Source: a virus. From it: a stretch of DNA of 64,000 bases. The translations under genes and the position numbers were made by a program. The DNA lies in IMG/VR virus record IMGVR_UViG_3300027801_000011, positions 51,310 through 115,309 of that record; one strand, written 5' to 3'. A model generated the notes under the pieces. It saw only the letters and a list, made by a program, of their open reading frames with translations, was not told the origin of the DNA and did no database searches. Within the stretch, counting starts at the first letter, position 1. Every line of letters begins with the position of its first letter. This document shows positions 16,073 to 27,200 of the stretch, piece by piece.

Positions 16073-17569
16073 ATGACAGCAATAATTACGGAAAGATTTA
16101 GGCAACACAATGCGACTCAATTCTTTGAGTCCTTTAGTGAAGCTTCTGGGAACTCTTATTACCTTTTCATAGGTAAAGCGACTCCCTTCACCACAGGAAC
16201 ATCTGGAGGCTCGGATGGCGCTCCACCTACACCAGTAGATGGAATAAGTGAAGAGTTTTATGTGTGGGATGATATGATTGCTGCTAAACAAATTACTGGT
16301 AGTTTTATAAGTTATGCAATTCCTCGGCGTGACTTTGCTAACGGTACAATTTATGATATGTATGATCACGCAGTTAGTTCTTCTAATGTAACTACTTCTG
16401 GTGCTACAAACATATACGACTCAAGTTTCTTCTTCTTAACTGCTGATTATCGTGTATATCAAATACTAGACAACAATGGCGGAGTTGCATTTAGTGGTTC
16501 TGCTCCTACATCAGAATCTACTGCCCCATTCGAATCTGGTGGATATGTTCTTCAGTATATGTACTCTCTCACATCTTCAGAAGTTGAGAAGTACTTGACA
16601 ACAGACTTTATGCCTGTTAGTACAGACACAGCAGTTAGTTCGGCCGCAGTCGATGGATCGATTGTTTCCCTTAAAGTAACTGGTGGTTCTGGATATTCAG
16701 ATGGAACTTACTACGCTGCCATATATGGAGATGGTACAAGTCAAGGAACTTCCTCTGGTGGTATTGTAAGAGTTACCGTTGTTAGTGGTGCTGTTGCATC
16801 TTTCGGTCTTACTGCTGGAACAGACACAACAATTCATGCTATCGGTTCTGGATACACTTACGGAAAAGTAAACCTTGCTTCTGGATATACCTTTTCAGAT
16901 ACATCCCTATCAACTGCCTCGGCAATGGGTGGTACTGGTGGAGTGGTAGAAGTTGTAATTAGTCCTAAAGGTGGTCATGGTTATAATGCTGTTGAACAAC
17001 TTGGTGGACATTATCTTATGATGAACACAACTCTAACACAGTCTGAAGGCGATGACTTCACTACTGCTAACGATTTTCGAAGAGTGGGTGTTGTTGTAGA
17101 CCCTTATATTTACGGTACATCTACATTATCTACTGCTTCAACTGTAAGACAAACATATGCTTTAAACTTAACAACCATCAGTGGTACTTTTGATATTGAT
17201 GAGAAAATATCACAACAGACTACTGGTGCGATTGGCAAGGTTGTTGATTGGGACTCTAGTTTAAATATTCTTTATTACCAACAAGAAAGGTTTGGGGATT
17301 ATGGAACGAATGGTTCTACTGGTTCCTATGTTGCTTTTAGTGGCGCAAACAGAGTTACTGGATCAACTTCAAATGCTTATGGTACTCCAGATGCAGCTTC
17401 GGATAGTGCGGTTACTCTTGCTGGTGGCGCTACAATGTCATTTACAAATGGATATGCAAATCCAGAGTTACAACCAGATAGTGGCAATATAATTTATATA
17501 GAAAATAGAAAACCGATTAGTCGATCATCTGACCAAACGGAAGACATTAAACTTATTGTGGAGTTCTAA
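16073..17569 (+). CDS. gp8: baseplate wedge protein gp8
   Basis: A 498-residue protein. The N-terminus ITERFRQHNATQFFESFSEA and SYYLFIGKATPF, with DDMIAAKQI and YRVYQILDNNGG further on, is characteristic of gp8-like wedge proteins of marine T4-like phages. It is longer than T4 gp8 (334 residues) because of a Gly/Ser-rich beta insertion between about residues 190 and 320. gp8 binds gp7 and gp10 in the baseplate arm. It is followed after 3 nt by the gp10-like gene. Confidence 0.85.
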   Translation: MTAIITERFRQHNATQFFESFSEASGNSYYLFIGKATPFTTGTSGGSDGAPPTPVDGISEEFYVWDDMIAAKQITGSFISYAIPRRDFANGTIYDMYDHAVSSSNVTTSGATNIYDSSFFFLTADYRVYQILDNNGGVAFSGSAPTSESTAPFESGGYVLQYMYSLTSSEVEKYLTTDFMPVSTDTAVSSAAVDGSIVSLKVTGGSGYSDGTYYAAIYGDGTSQGTSSGGIVRVTVVSGAVASFGLTAGTDTTIHAIGSGYTYGKVNLASGYTFSDTSLSTASAMGGTGGVVEVVISPKGGHGYNAVEQLGGHYLMMNTTLTQSEGDDFTTANDFRRVGVVVDPYIYGTSTLSTASTVRQTYALNLTTISGTFDIDEKISQQTTGAIGKVVDWDSSLNILYYQQERFGDYGTNGSTGSYVAFSGANRVTGSTSNAYGTPDAASDSAVTLAGGATMSFTNGYANPELQPDSGNIIYIENRKPISRSSDQTEDIKLIVEF

Positions 17570-17572
17570 AAA

Positions 17573-20500
17573 ATGCCAATTAAAACCGATTTAAATGTAA
17601 CGCCGTATTACGACGATTACAACGAAGAGAATAATTTTCATCAAATTCTCTCTAGGCCTGGTTATGCTATCCAAGCAAGAGAGTTAACTCAGATGCAATC
17701 CATCTTGAGGAATTCTGTAGAACATATTAGTAATTTTGTTTTGCAAGAAGGTTCCGTGGTGGTTCCTGGCCAACTGAGAGTTATGAATGATTTTAGTTTC
17801 ATTAAATTGGCGGCAGATTTCGGAGGAGAAGCAGTAGACGTTACTCAGTATCTTGGTACAGAAATTCAAGGTGTTACTTCTGGTGTTAAGGCACATGTAC
17901 AACATGTGATTGCTGGAACAACTACAGAACAGCCAACTCTCTATCTACGTTATACTTCAACTGGTTCTGATAATACATCCACAGTATTTAATGACGGTGA
18001 AATACTTAAAGCTAATTTAAAGTCTATAGTTAACGGTTCTACAACTTATGCTATCGGTGCTAATTCTGCTCAAGCACATAGTACTAAGGCAACAGGTCAA
18101 GGATTAGGCGCTGTTATACAATCTGGTATCTATTATCTAAGAGGTTGTTTTGTACATGTTGCAGAACAGACACTAATCATATCTAAGTATACTACCTTTG
18201 GGCCTGGAACTTCTGTACGGGTTGGTTTTACTGTTAAAGAAACTATTGTTACTCCAGAGACAAATACTACTCTACTAGACAATGCTTCTGGAACTTCCAA
18301 CTATGCAGCCAAAGGTGCTCATAGATTGCACATCGATGCGAAGTTATCTTTCCTACCAAAAGGATCAACTGATGATGGTAATTTTACTGAACTTATGATC
18401 ACGGATAATGGAATATCTGTTTCTCCTATCGACAGGGCTCAGTTAGGTTCCATAATAGATACCCTTGCTCGTAGGACTTATGACGAATCTGGTGATTACA
18501 CGGTTCGTAATTTCCAATATGAAAATATGGAATCGGTTACTCTTAATGAAAACCTTGGTGTTTATAATAAGGGTGATGTTACATCCGGCGGCAAAATAGC
18601 ATCAAATGCTTTGCTTGCTCTTAAAGTATCGCCTGGTAAAGCATATATCAGAGGTTTCGAGATTGAAAAATTAACGAATACTTTTGTAGACATCCCCAAA
18701 GCTAGAACGGTTAGTTCAATCAACGCTGGTGTTACAACATACGATATTGGTAACTTCCTAAACGTAACTAACGTATTTGGAACGCCTGACGTTTCATTTA
18801 TTAGTGGTGAGACTACTCCCTATAAACAAATCTCTTTGTTTGATGACGTTACCCAAATTAGGGGTGTATCATCTGGTAATCGTATTGGTGTGGCACGTGC
18901 AAGGACAATAGAATATTCTACTGGTACAGTTGGCCAAACGACTTCTGTGTTCAAGTGTTATTTGTTTGATATTCGCCCATTCACCCAATTAACATTGAGT
19001 GATACTCCTAGTCCTACCCTTGAAGCAAATCATGTTCTGGGTGGTGTACAGGTTAAGGGTGAAACCTCTAAAGCAACTGGTTGGGTATTTGCTGATGGTA
19101 CTTCTGGAGAAAACGTGTATCTCACAAATGTTTCTGGTATATTTAAAGATGGAGAAAAGATTACAGCCTCTGATTCAGTGGAATCAGACGGCATTGTAGA
19201 AAACTCTGGTAATGTAGACATTACTATCTTACGGTCACGTATTAACACGATTAGTGAAGCCCGTCAACTACACATGACAGATGTCGATAGTGGACAGAAC
19301 TTCTCAGCTGATATTGTTTTAAATGCTCTACCAACCACGGAGTCTTATTTGACTTTGGATGGTACAAATGAATTTGGATTGAATGGTAATGAGAATATTG
19401 TCGGAGAATTAGATAATGTTCCTATCGGCCTTAACCGTGGTGCTACTGGTGGTACAGGTTCTACTCTACCTCAGGCTAAATTGAAATTATCAGAAAAGAA
19501 TATTGGAGTATTTAAATTACCGAAGACAGGTATTAAAACTCATCTAACAACTGCTAATGCTGGTGCAAGTGATACTACTTATTACTTACGTAGACAATAT
19601 GTCACAACCTCATCCTCAGTTGGTGTCGTAACAATTAGTGCTGGAACGAATGAGGTGTTTACCTCTCACAGTGAAGTTGACTATACAGTTTCTATTCTTT
19701 CACAAGGTTCTGGTGGTCTAGGACAAGCTGGTGATATAGTTAGTGCGTCTACTGGTTTCTCTGGTGCTGGTACATCTACTGCCACTATCACGAATAATGA
19801 CATTTTTGGTAACGGTGCCAAGTTAAAGATCACCGCTACTCTGCTTAAGAGTTCTGCTAATGCTAAGACTAAGACTGTTAAACTAATGAAACAGATGAAA
19901 GTGGTTGGCGGCGCTACTGGTGCATATGGAACCAGACCAAAAGATAAAACTATCTCTCTAGGAAGGGCAGATTGTTTTAAACTTGTTGCCGTTCTAGACT
20001 CAGAGAGTGAGACTACTGATGCGGTTGCTCCATCTATGACACTGGGTACAATTATTGGTAACTTCATTAAAGGTGAAGAGATTATTGGTGATCAATCTGG
20101 CGCAGTAGGTAGAATTATAACAACATCTAGTCCTATGAAATTTGTTCGAAAACGTGGTACTACGGCAATCTTTACGTCTGGTGAAACAATTACAGGTTTC
20201 TCTAGTGGTGCGAAATGCCCAGTTCTTGTTGTAACAACTGGTGACACTAATATCACAGAACGATATGAACTTGATATGGGCCAACGAGATAACTACTATG
20301 ACATATCTAGAGTTGTTAGGAAACCAAATGTGGGTATGCCTCTTGGTAGAATTCTAGTTATTTATGACTATCTAGAACATGGTACAGGTGACTTCTTTAC
20401 AGTTGATTCCTATATTGATGTTGCTGACCAAATGACATATGAAGATATTCCAAAATACTCTGCTACAAAAGTCGATCCAGATGATCCAGCTCCAACTGGT

Positions 20501-23500
20501 GAGTATGATCTACAGGACGTTTTAGATATGCGGCCGAGGGTTGAAAATATTGCTGGAAGTTCTACAAACGTAGAATTAGTAGATTCGATAACAGGAAGCT
20601 CATTTGATTTTGCCAACAGGCAGTTTGATGGTACGGGTGCTTCTACTGTTAACTTTATGAAACCTGGCGGTTTGATTATAACTGATTTTGAATACTTCTT
20701 GCCTTATCGGGGTAGATTGTATCTAGAAAAATCTGGAAATATTAAATTTAAGGCTGGTACTGCTGATGAAAATCCAAGGATGCCTGATCCTGTAGCAGAC
20801 ACTATGCAACTTGCCACCATGCTTGTTCCTGCTTATACATTTAAACCTACAGATGTTAATGTTGTGAAAGAGAAGAATCGTAGATACACAATGAGGGACA
20901 TTGGTAAGTTAGACGAACGTCTTTCTCATGTAGAATACTATACTGCTCTAAGTCTACTGGAACGAGATGCTGAAAGTTTTCAGATACAGGACGCTAACGG
21001 ACTTGATAGATTTAAGTCTGGTTTCGTAGTCGATAGTTTCTCTGGTCATAAGATTGGTGATGCTAAACACAAAGATTATAAATGTTCTATTGATATGACT
21101 CTAAATGAACTGAGGCCTTTATGTTCTCCTAAGGCGATTAAGTTACAAGAGTCTATATCTACAGATGCTTTACGGACTTCTGCAAACTATTCTAAGAAGG
21201 GTGATCTTATTACTCTACCATATACAGAGGTTCTTTATCAAGAACAACCATATGCTTCTAGGGTGGAACGTGTTACACCATTGCTCATGTCTACTTGGAC
21301 AGGTCAGATTGATCTTGATCCAGCTGGAGATGAGTGGTTTGAAACTGAAACTGCTCCAGATTTAATTATTAATGTCGAAGGTAATTTTGATACTTTCTCT
21401 GCTGCTAACGCTCGATCTGTTGGCACAGTGTGGGGTGCTTGGTCAACTGTTTGGGGTGGTTCATCTTCTTCATCAACTTCAACCTTTACTGGAAACGCCA
21501 CGGTTACTCGTACAACTACAACTTCACGTGGAACAAGTAACCGTTCTGGTGTTCAGACGGACATTATACCACAGATTGACCTTGAGAGTCAAGGAACAAG
21601 AGTTATTCAACGTGCATTTATTCCTTTCATGAGGGCAGTTAATATAACCTTTACAGGGTTTGGGTTCTTCCCGAATATTAGATTGTATTGTTTCTTTGAT
21701 CAGAAAAATGTCAACTTGTATTGTACTCCTCTATCTGGATTCACTACAGACGCTGCTGATGTTAGTGGTGTGCCTGTTGCGGCTACACCGTTAATTACAA
21801 CTGCTTCTGGTGAGATTAAAGGTATACTCTCAATCCCCGATCCTAAAGTAACTGGTAATCCAAAATTTAGAACTGGTGAGATTGAATTTAGATTGACTTC
21901 TAGTTCTACTGATGTTAGAACCAAAGACCCAGAAACTGCTGGTACTACTACATTCCAAGCAGTGGGTATCTTAGAAACGGAACAAGAAACTATTATTGCT
22001 ACTCGTAATGCAAGAATGGTTAGTTCTTCCGTTAGTCAGTCCACTAGTGTAACTTCTAGATCAACGCAGCAAAGTATAGTGCAGATGGCGACGGGGGATG
22101 ATGGCGGTGGTTGTGGTGGTAATGATCCACTTGCTCAGACGTTTATTGTTAGTCCAAACCCGAAGGTCAACGAAACTTTTGACAACATGAACAACACTCG
22201 TTCATCTGGACGTTTCTTAACATCTATTGATGTATTTTTCTCTCATAAAGATGCTAACTTACCAGTGTGGATGGAAATCCATAATACAGAAAATGGTTTC
22301 CCAGGCAGTAAGATTTTGCCTTTTGCAAGAGTGGTTAAAAACCCAGCTGATATTAATATTTCTTCAGATGCCACAGTGGCGACTAGGTTTACTTTCCCTG
22401 CTCCTGTTTATGTCATGAGTGACAAAGAATATGCGATATGTCTCATGGCAACAACTCCAGAGTATAAAGTATTTATTTCTAGAATGGGTGAGACTGATAT
22501 TCTTGGTTCTCGTATGATTTCTAAACAACCTCACACGGGTACTTTATTTAAAGGACACAATAATAGAACTTGGGCTCCTTCTATGACGGAAGACCTCAAG
22601 TTTAGAATGAATGTTGCCAAATTTGATACTGGAACTATTGGTAATGTTACTCTACAGAATGCTGAGGTTCCTAAGAAAAACCTAGTGGTAAACCCATTTG
22701 TCTTTACTAATGGTAATACTGCTGTTCACATTGAACACATGAACCACGGTATGTATCTGAATACTAATAATGTTGTCATCTCTGGAATGGAATCTGGTGC
22801 TGAGACAACTCTTGCTTCTGCAATGGATGCTGCTGCAACAAGTTTAACATTAACTACCAGTACAGACTTTGATGATAGCTCTGGTAAATTTGCATATGAC
22901 TCTAGTAGTCAGTGGTGGCTTAAAATTGGTGATGAGATTATGAAATATAGTACCATTTCTGGTACTGCTGTTTCTAGTATAACAAGGGCTCAAAGTAGTA
23001 CCGCTGCTGTCTCTCATGCGGCTGGTAGTAAAGTTGAACTCTATATCTTGCATAAAGTTCCACTGCACGAAATAAATAAAACTCATGAGTCACTTGATAA
23101 TATTGGTATGGACTCATACACAGTATTGTTGACCACAGCACCTACAATTGTTGGTGGTGCATTAACTGCTACTAATGGTGGTCAAAATGTCTTTGCCACA
23201 GAGAATATAACTATGGATACAATCAATCCAATTATCTCTTCTATGGAATTGCCTGAAACAAATATGGCTGCAAATATTTTGCCGATGTCTGCTACTTCTC
23301 CAAGTGGCGATCAATCATCCTTTGTACCTACCTCAGCTGCAAATAAAATACCTATTGACTTCAATATCGATACAGATTTTGAGGAACCGTTTATGGTTGC
23401 TTCTGCGATTAATGAACAGAAAGAGAACGCTGCAAACAAATCTCTTAATATTGAAATTGCTCTAACTAGTGCTAACGAAGATGTTTCTCCCGTCATTGAT

Positions 23501-23995
23501 ATGGGAAGGGCATCATTAATGTGTGCCGCTAATAGACTTAATGTTATTGATTCTGCAACGGATGTTTATCCTCAATCAGATTGGAATTCCTCTCTTGATC
23601 CTATTGGTGATGATAATGCCGCAATTTATTTAACCAAGAAAATATCCCTAGAGAATCCTGCCACCGCTATAAAAGTATTCTTTGCTGGCCATAGACATTC
23701 TAGTGCCGATATAGAAGTTTACTATAAGATTTTGAGATCAGATGATGCGTCTGAATTTGATGATTTGAGTTACGTTGCATTTAATGGAACTGGTGGCCCA
23801 GATCAACACACTAATGCATCTACGACAAAACAAAGTTTCACGGAATACTTGTACAGTGCTGGTGTGAATGACGATGGTGATGGAACTCCTTTGGATGAGT
23901 TTATATCTTTTCAGATTAAGATCGTCATGAAAGGAACTAATACAGCAGAACCGCCTAGGATTAAAGAACTTAGAGCAATAGCATTGGCGATGTGA
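17573..23995 (+). CDS. gp10: giant DUF4815 baseplate protein (gp10-like)
   Basis: A 2140-residue protein, the largest in the window. The N-terminus (TDLNVTPYYDDYNEENNFHQ, ILSRPGYAIQARELTQMQSIL, QEGSVVVPG) is a clear DUF4815 domain. DUF4815 proteins of marine T4-like phages stand at the gp10 position and form peripheral baseplate/tail-fibre attachment structures. Further on there is a helical segment near residue 1120 (KLDERLSHVEYYTALSLLERDAE) and a Gly/Cys patch GDDGGGCGGNDPLAQTFIV near 1505-1523. That patch introduces a beta domain with FLTSIDVFFSHKDANLPVWM. The gp10 role is inferred from gene order. Confidence 0.82.
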   Translation: MPIKTDLNVTPYYDDYNEENNFHQILSRPGYAIQARELTQMQSILRNSVEHISNFVLQEGSVVVPGQLRVMNDFSFIKLAADFGGEAVDVTQYLGTEIQGVTSGVKAHVQHVIAGTTTEQPTLYLRYTSTGSDNTSTVFNDGEILKANLKSIVNGSTTYAIGANSAQAHSTKATGQGLGAVIQSGIYYLRGCFVHVAEQTLIISKYTTFGPGTSVRVGFTVKETIVTPETNTTLLDNASGTSNYAAKGAHRLHIDAKLSFLPKGSTDDGNFTELMITDNGISVSPIDRAQLGSIIDTLARRTYDESGDYTVRNFQYENMESVTLNENLGVYNKGDVTSGGKIASNALLALKVSPGKAYIRGFEIEKLTNTFVDIPKARTVSSINAGVTTYDIGNFLNVTNVFGTPDVSFISGETTPYKQISLFDDVTQIRGVSSGNRIGVARARTIEYSTGTVGQTTSVFKCYLFDIRPFTQLTLSDTPSPTLEANHVLGGVQVKGETSKATGWVFADGTSGENVYLTNVSGIFKDGEKITASDSVESDGIVENSGNVDITILRSRINTISEARQLHMTDVDSGQNFSADIVLNALPTTESYLTLDGTNEFGLNGNENIVGELDNVPIGLNRGATGGTGSTLPQAKLKLSEKNIGVFKLPKTGIKTHLTTANAGASDTTYYLRRQYVTTSSSVGVVTISAGTNEVFTSHSEVDYTVSILSQGSGGLGQAGDIVSASTGFSGAGTSTATITNNDIFGNGAKLKITATLLKSSANAKTKTVKLMKQMKVVGGATGAYGTRPKDKTISLGRADCFKLVAVLDSESETTDAVAPSMTLGTIIGNFIKGEEIIGDQSGAVGRIITTSSPMKFVRKRGTTAIFTSGETITGFSSGAKCPVLVVTTGDTNITERYELDMGQRDNYYDISRVVRKPNVGMPLGRILVIYDYLEHGTGDFFTVDSYIDVADQMTYEDIPKYSATKVDPDDPAPTGEYDLQDVLDMRPRVENIAGSSTNVELVDSITGSSFDFANRQFDGTGASTVNFMKPGGLIITDFEYFLPYRGRLYLEKSGNIKFKAGTADENPRMPDPVADTMQLATMLVPAYTFKPTDVNVVKEKNRRYTMRDIGKLDERLSHVEYYTALSLLERDAESFQIQDANGLDRFKSGFVVDSFSGHKIGDAKHKDYKCSIDMTLNELRPLCSPKAIKLQESISTDALRTSANYSKKGDLITLPYTEVLYQEQPYASRVERVTPLLMSTWTGQIDLDPAGDEWFETETAPDLIINVEGNFDTFSAANARSVGTVWGAWSTVWGGSSSSSTSTFTGNATVTRTTTTSRGTSNRSGVQTDIIPQIDLESQGTRVIQRAFIPFMRAVNITFTGFGFFPNIRLYCFFDQKNVNLYCTPLSGFTTDAADVSGVPVAATPLITTASGEIKGILSIPDPKVTGNPKFRTGEIEFRLTSSSTDVRTKDPETAGTTTFQAVGILETEQETIIATRNARMVSSSVSQSTSVTSRSTQQSIVQMATGDDGGGCGGNDPLAQTFIVSPNPKVNETFDNMNNTRSSGRFLTSIDVFFSHKDANLPVWMEIHNTENGFPGSKILPFARVVKNPADINISSDATVATRFTFPAPVYVMSDKEYAICLMATTPEYKVFISRMGETDILGSRMISKQPHTGTLFKGHNNRTWAPSMTEDLKFRMNVAKFDTGTIGNVTLQNAEVPKKNLVVNPFVFTNGNTAVHIEHMNHGMYLNTNNVVISGMESGAETTLASAMDAAATSLTLTTSTDFDDSSGKFAYDSSSQWWLKIGDEIMKYSTISGTAVSSITRAQSSTAAVSHAAGSKVELYILHKVPLHEINKTHESLDNIGMDSYTVLLTTAPTIVGGALTATNGGQNVFATENITMDTINPIISSMELPETNMAANILPMSATSPSGDQSSFVPTSAANKIPIDFNIDTDFEEPFMVASAINEQKENAANKSLNIEIALTSANEDVSPVIDMGRASLMCAANRLNVIDSATDVYPQSDWNSSLDPIGDDNAAIYLTKKISLENPATAIKVFFAGHRHSSADIEVYYKILRSDDASEFDDLSYVAFNGTGGPDQHTNASTTKQSFTEYLYSAGVNDDGDGTPLDEFISFQIKIVMKGTNTAEPPRIKELRAIALAM

Positions 23996-23996
23996 T

Positions 23997-24233
23997 ATGA
24001 GCGAATCAAAATTAATATCTGTTGAAGGAAAACCTGCTCTTGTAAGAGAGGAAGCTTCTGGTGCAATTATAAATAGGGATAGAGATGCTTATGATCAGGC
24101 AGTTAAGAGGGCTCGTTCAGCATCCGATCAAAGAGATGCTATAAGAGACACAACAAGAGAGATAAATACATTAAAGTGCGAAATGCATGAAATTAAAAGT
24201 CTATTACAATCTCTAGTGGAAGGTAAAAATTAA
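23997..24233 (+). CDS. small coiled-coil protein, unknown function
   Basis: A 78-residue charged protein. The second half (residues 33-75: AYDQAVKRARSASDQRDAIR ... INTLKCEMHEIKSLLQSLVE) is a probable coiled coil. It begins 1 nt after the DUF4815 gene and abuts the long fibre gene, suggesting a fibre chaperone or connector; that is position-based inference. A TATAAATA (24068-24075) lies inside it. Confidence 0.7.
   Translation: MSESKLISVEGKPALVREEASGAIINRDRDAYDQAVKRARSASDQRDAIRDTTREINTLKCEMHEIKSLLQSLVEGKN
24068..24075 (+). promoter_or_regulatory. possible internal late promoter
   Basis: A perfect TATAAATA inside the small coiled-coil gene, about 160 nt before the long fibre gene. It could give an extra fibre transcript or be a chance match in a GCAATTATAAATAGG coding context. 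Confidence 0.35.
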
Positions 24234-27200
24234 ATGGCTATTACAGCATCACAGTTAACGACATCTCAAACTCTAGAAGAGTTTAGATTAGAATATAACA
24301 AGCTTCAAGACGATGTGACTATCCTAAAAGATAATCCCACTTTTGGATCAAATCTCGTTTTCGAAGGTGCTATAGCTGATGCCCATGAAACGACACTCTC
24401 TGTTGTAAACCCCACAGCGGATCGAACTGTACTTGTTCCAGATTCTAGTGGTACTATATTTCTATCAGACACAACCCCCCTAAGAATTGCTGATGGTGGT
24501 ACTATTGGTTCTGTATCAGACGCTGACTCTATGACAATTGCTAGTACGGGTGTAATTACCTTTAGTCAGAAAAATAACTTCACACTAGGTATGACTGTTA
24601 ATGACGGTCAAACAATCGGTTCTGTTAGTACTGCCGCTGCAATGACAATTGCTTCTACAGGTATTGTAACATTTATTGATGATATCCTTATCAAAGATGA
24701 TGGAACTATTGGTTCTGCTTCGGCAACCACTGCCATGACAATTGGTTCTGGTGGTATAGTAACATTCGTAGATGACATCATAATCAAAGACGTTGGAACA
24801 ATTGGTTCTGCCACAACACCTGGCGCTATGACAATAGCTGCAAATGGAACCGTTACTTTTGCTGTAGGGCCCGTATATCCCGATGGTTCAATAGTCCTTC
24901 TGGATATAGACATTGATGGTGGAACAGACATTGGTGCTGATCTTGTTGATGCCGATCTAATTATTGTCGATGATGGCGCTAATGGTACAAACAGAAAAAG
25001 TGCTGTATCACGAATTAAAACCTATATTGCTGACGTTACACTAACAACGCCTGCTCAACCAAATATTACTTCACTAGGAACACTTACTACACTTACTGTT
25101 GATAACGTAATTATCAATGGAGCGACAGTTGGACATACAGGTGATACTGATTTAATGACATTAGCAGATCAGTTGGTAACTGTTGCTGGCGCTTTAACTG
25201 CTACAGGAGTTGTGACTGCTGGTGGATTTACAATTGGTTCTGCTGTAATAAATGAAGCAGACCTAGAAGCGATTGATGGTATAACTGCCGGAACGGCTGC
25301 TGCTTCAAAAGCACTAGTACTAGATGCTAATGGTGATATCGTAATCGCAGACGGCGACAAGTTCAACTTCGGCGGTGGTAGTGATATGATAATATACCAT
25401 GACGCTGCAAATTCTTATATCACTAACAAAACGGGTATAATGAAACTTGCAACGGAAACTTCTGGTATTGCGGTGACGATTGGTCACACTACATCTGAAG
25501 TAACAATCGGAGATAACCTAACTGTTGCTGGTAACTTAACAGTTCAAGGAACTCAGACTGTTGTTGATACCGTAACCATGAACGCAGCTAATGCTATTAT
25601 ATTTGAGGGTGCTACGCCAGATGAATGGGAAACCACCCTAACAATAACAGACCCTACTGCTGATAGAACAATTACTCTACCAAATGAAACTGGTACTGTA
25701 CATACTTCTGGTGGAAGTATTACAATCCCAGATGCTGGAACCATAGGTTCGGCCTCATCAACTAGTGCTATTACAATTGCTAGTAACGGTGTTGTTTCTT
25801 TTAGTAGTCACATCAAAATAGCTGATGCTGGTACAATCGGTTCTGCTAGTGCAACGGATGCGATGACAATTGCATCAACTGGTATCGTAACATTTAAAGA
25901 CGATATTCTACTCAAAGATGCTGGCACAATCGGTGTCGCAAGTTCTACTTCTGCCATAACAATTGCTTCTACTGGTATTGTTTCTTTTGTAGACGATATC
26001 GCAATTAAAGACGGTGGAACAATAGGAACTGCTACTGATGCTGACTCAATTACGATTGCATCTGATGGTGTAGTTACACTCAGTCAAAGAAGTGTTCACA
26101 ATGCTGGTATAACAATTAATAATGCTGGAGAAATTGGTTCTGTAGGTGATCCAGATGCAATGTCCATTACCAATGTTGGTGTAGTAACTTTCAGTCAAAG
26201 AGATATTCATAGTGCTGGTATAACACTTGCCGATGATGGTCAGATAGGTTCTGCCTCTGATGCAGATTCAATAGCAATCGCTTCAACAGGCCTTGTATCA
26301 TTTAGTCAAGGTGTGTCCCTTATTGGTGACGAAATGGAATTACGTTGGTATGAAGGTTCGAACTATGTTGGATTTGCTGCACACAGTACACTCGCTGGAA
26401 ATCAGATTTGGAAATTGCCTGTTGCAGATGCTTCTTCTAGCGGTGACGCTTTGGTTTCTGATGGTGCTGGTAATCTTTCATTCTCTGGTACAGTAGGAAG
26501 TAATGCCGCAAGCTTTACTCTGATTGCAACTAATACTACAGACGCAACTCATTTCCCAGTATTTGTTGATACTGCTACGGGTAATGAAAATCCAAGAACA
26601 GACACAGGGTATACTTACAATCCTAATAGTGGAACATTAACATCCACAATATTTGCTGGTAACGTAACGGGTAACTTGACAGGTACAGTTAATACCGCAG
26701 CTCAAGGAAGTATAACTTCATTGGGTACTCTAACAAGTCTCGTAATTGCAGATGCTGGAACCATAGGTTCAGCCTCTGATACAGATGCAATGACGATCAG
26801 TTCTGCTGGTGTTGTTACATTCTCTTCTGATATTGTAGTTACAGGAACCACAACCCTTAACGGTAACTTGGTTCTGGGCGATGCGGCTGCCGATACATTA
26901 ACAATCGGGGCAACAATTGCTGGTGCAACACCTCTAGTATTTGAGGGTGGTACTCCTAATGATCACGAAACATCTTTTGCCTTTACTAATCCTACTGCTG
27001 ATCGTACTATCACTTTTCCAGATCAAACTGGTACTGTACATACTTCTGGTGGTAGTATCCAAATTCCAGACGGTGGAACAATAGGAACTGCTACTGATGC
27101 TGACTCTATGACAATTGCATCTGCTGGTGTAGTTACCTTTAGTCAGATACCAATTCTGCCAGCTTCTTCAATTCCCGTTGGCGCCTTGGTAGATGATTCA

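Noticed and set aside
24490-27150. CRISPR array or non-coding tandem repeat
   Set aside because: The repeats are in frame, diverged at third positions and encode a fibre protein; no spacer structure exists.
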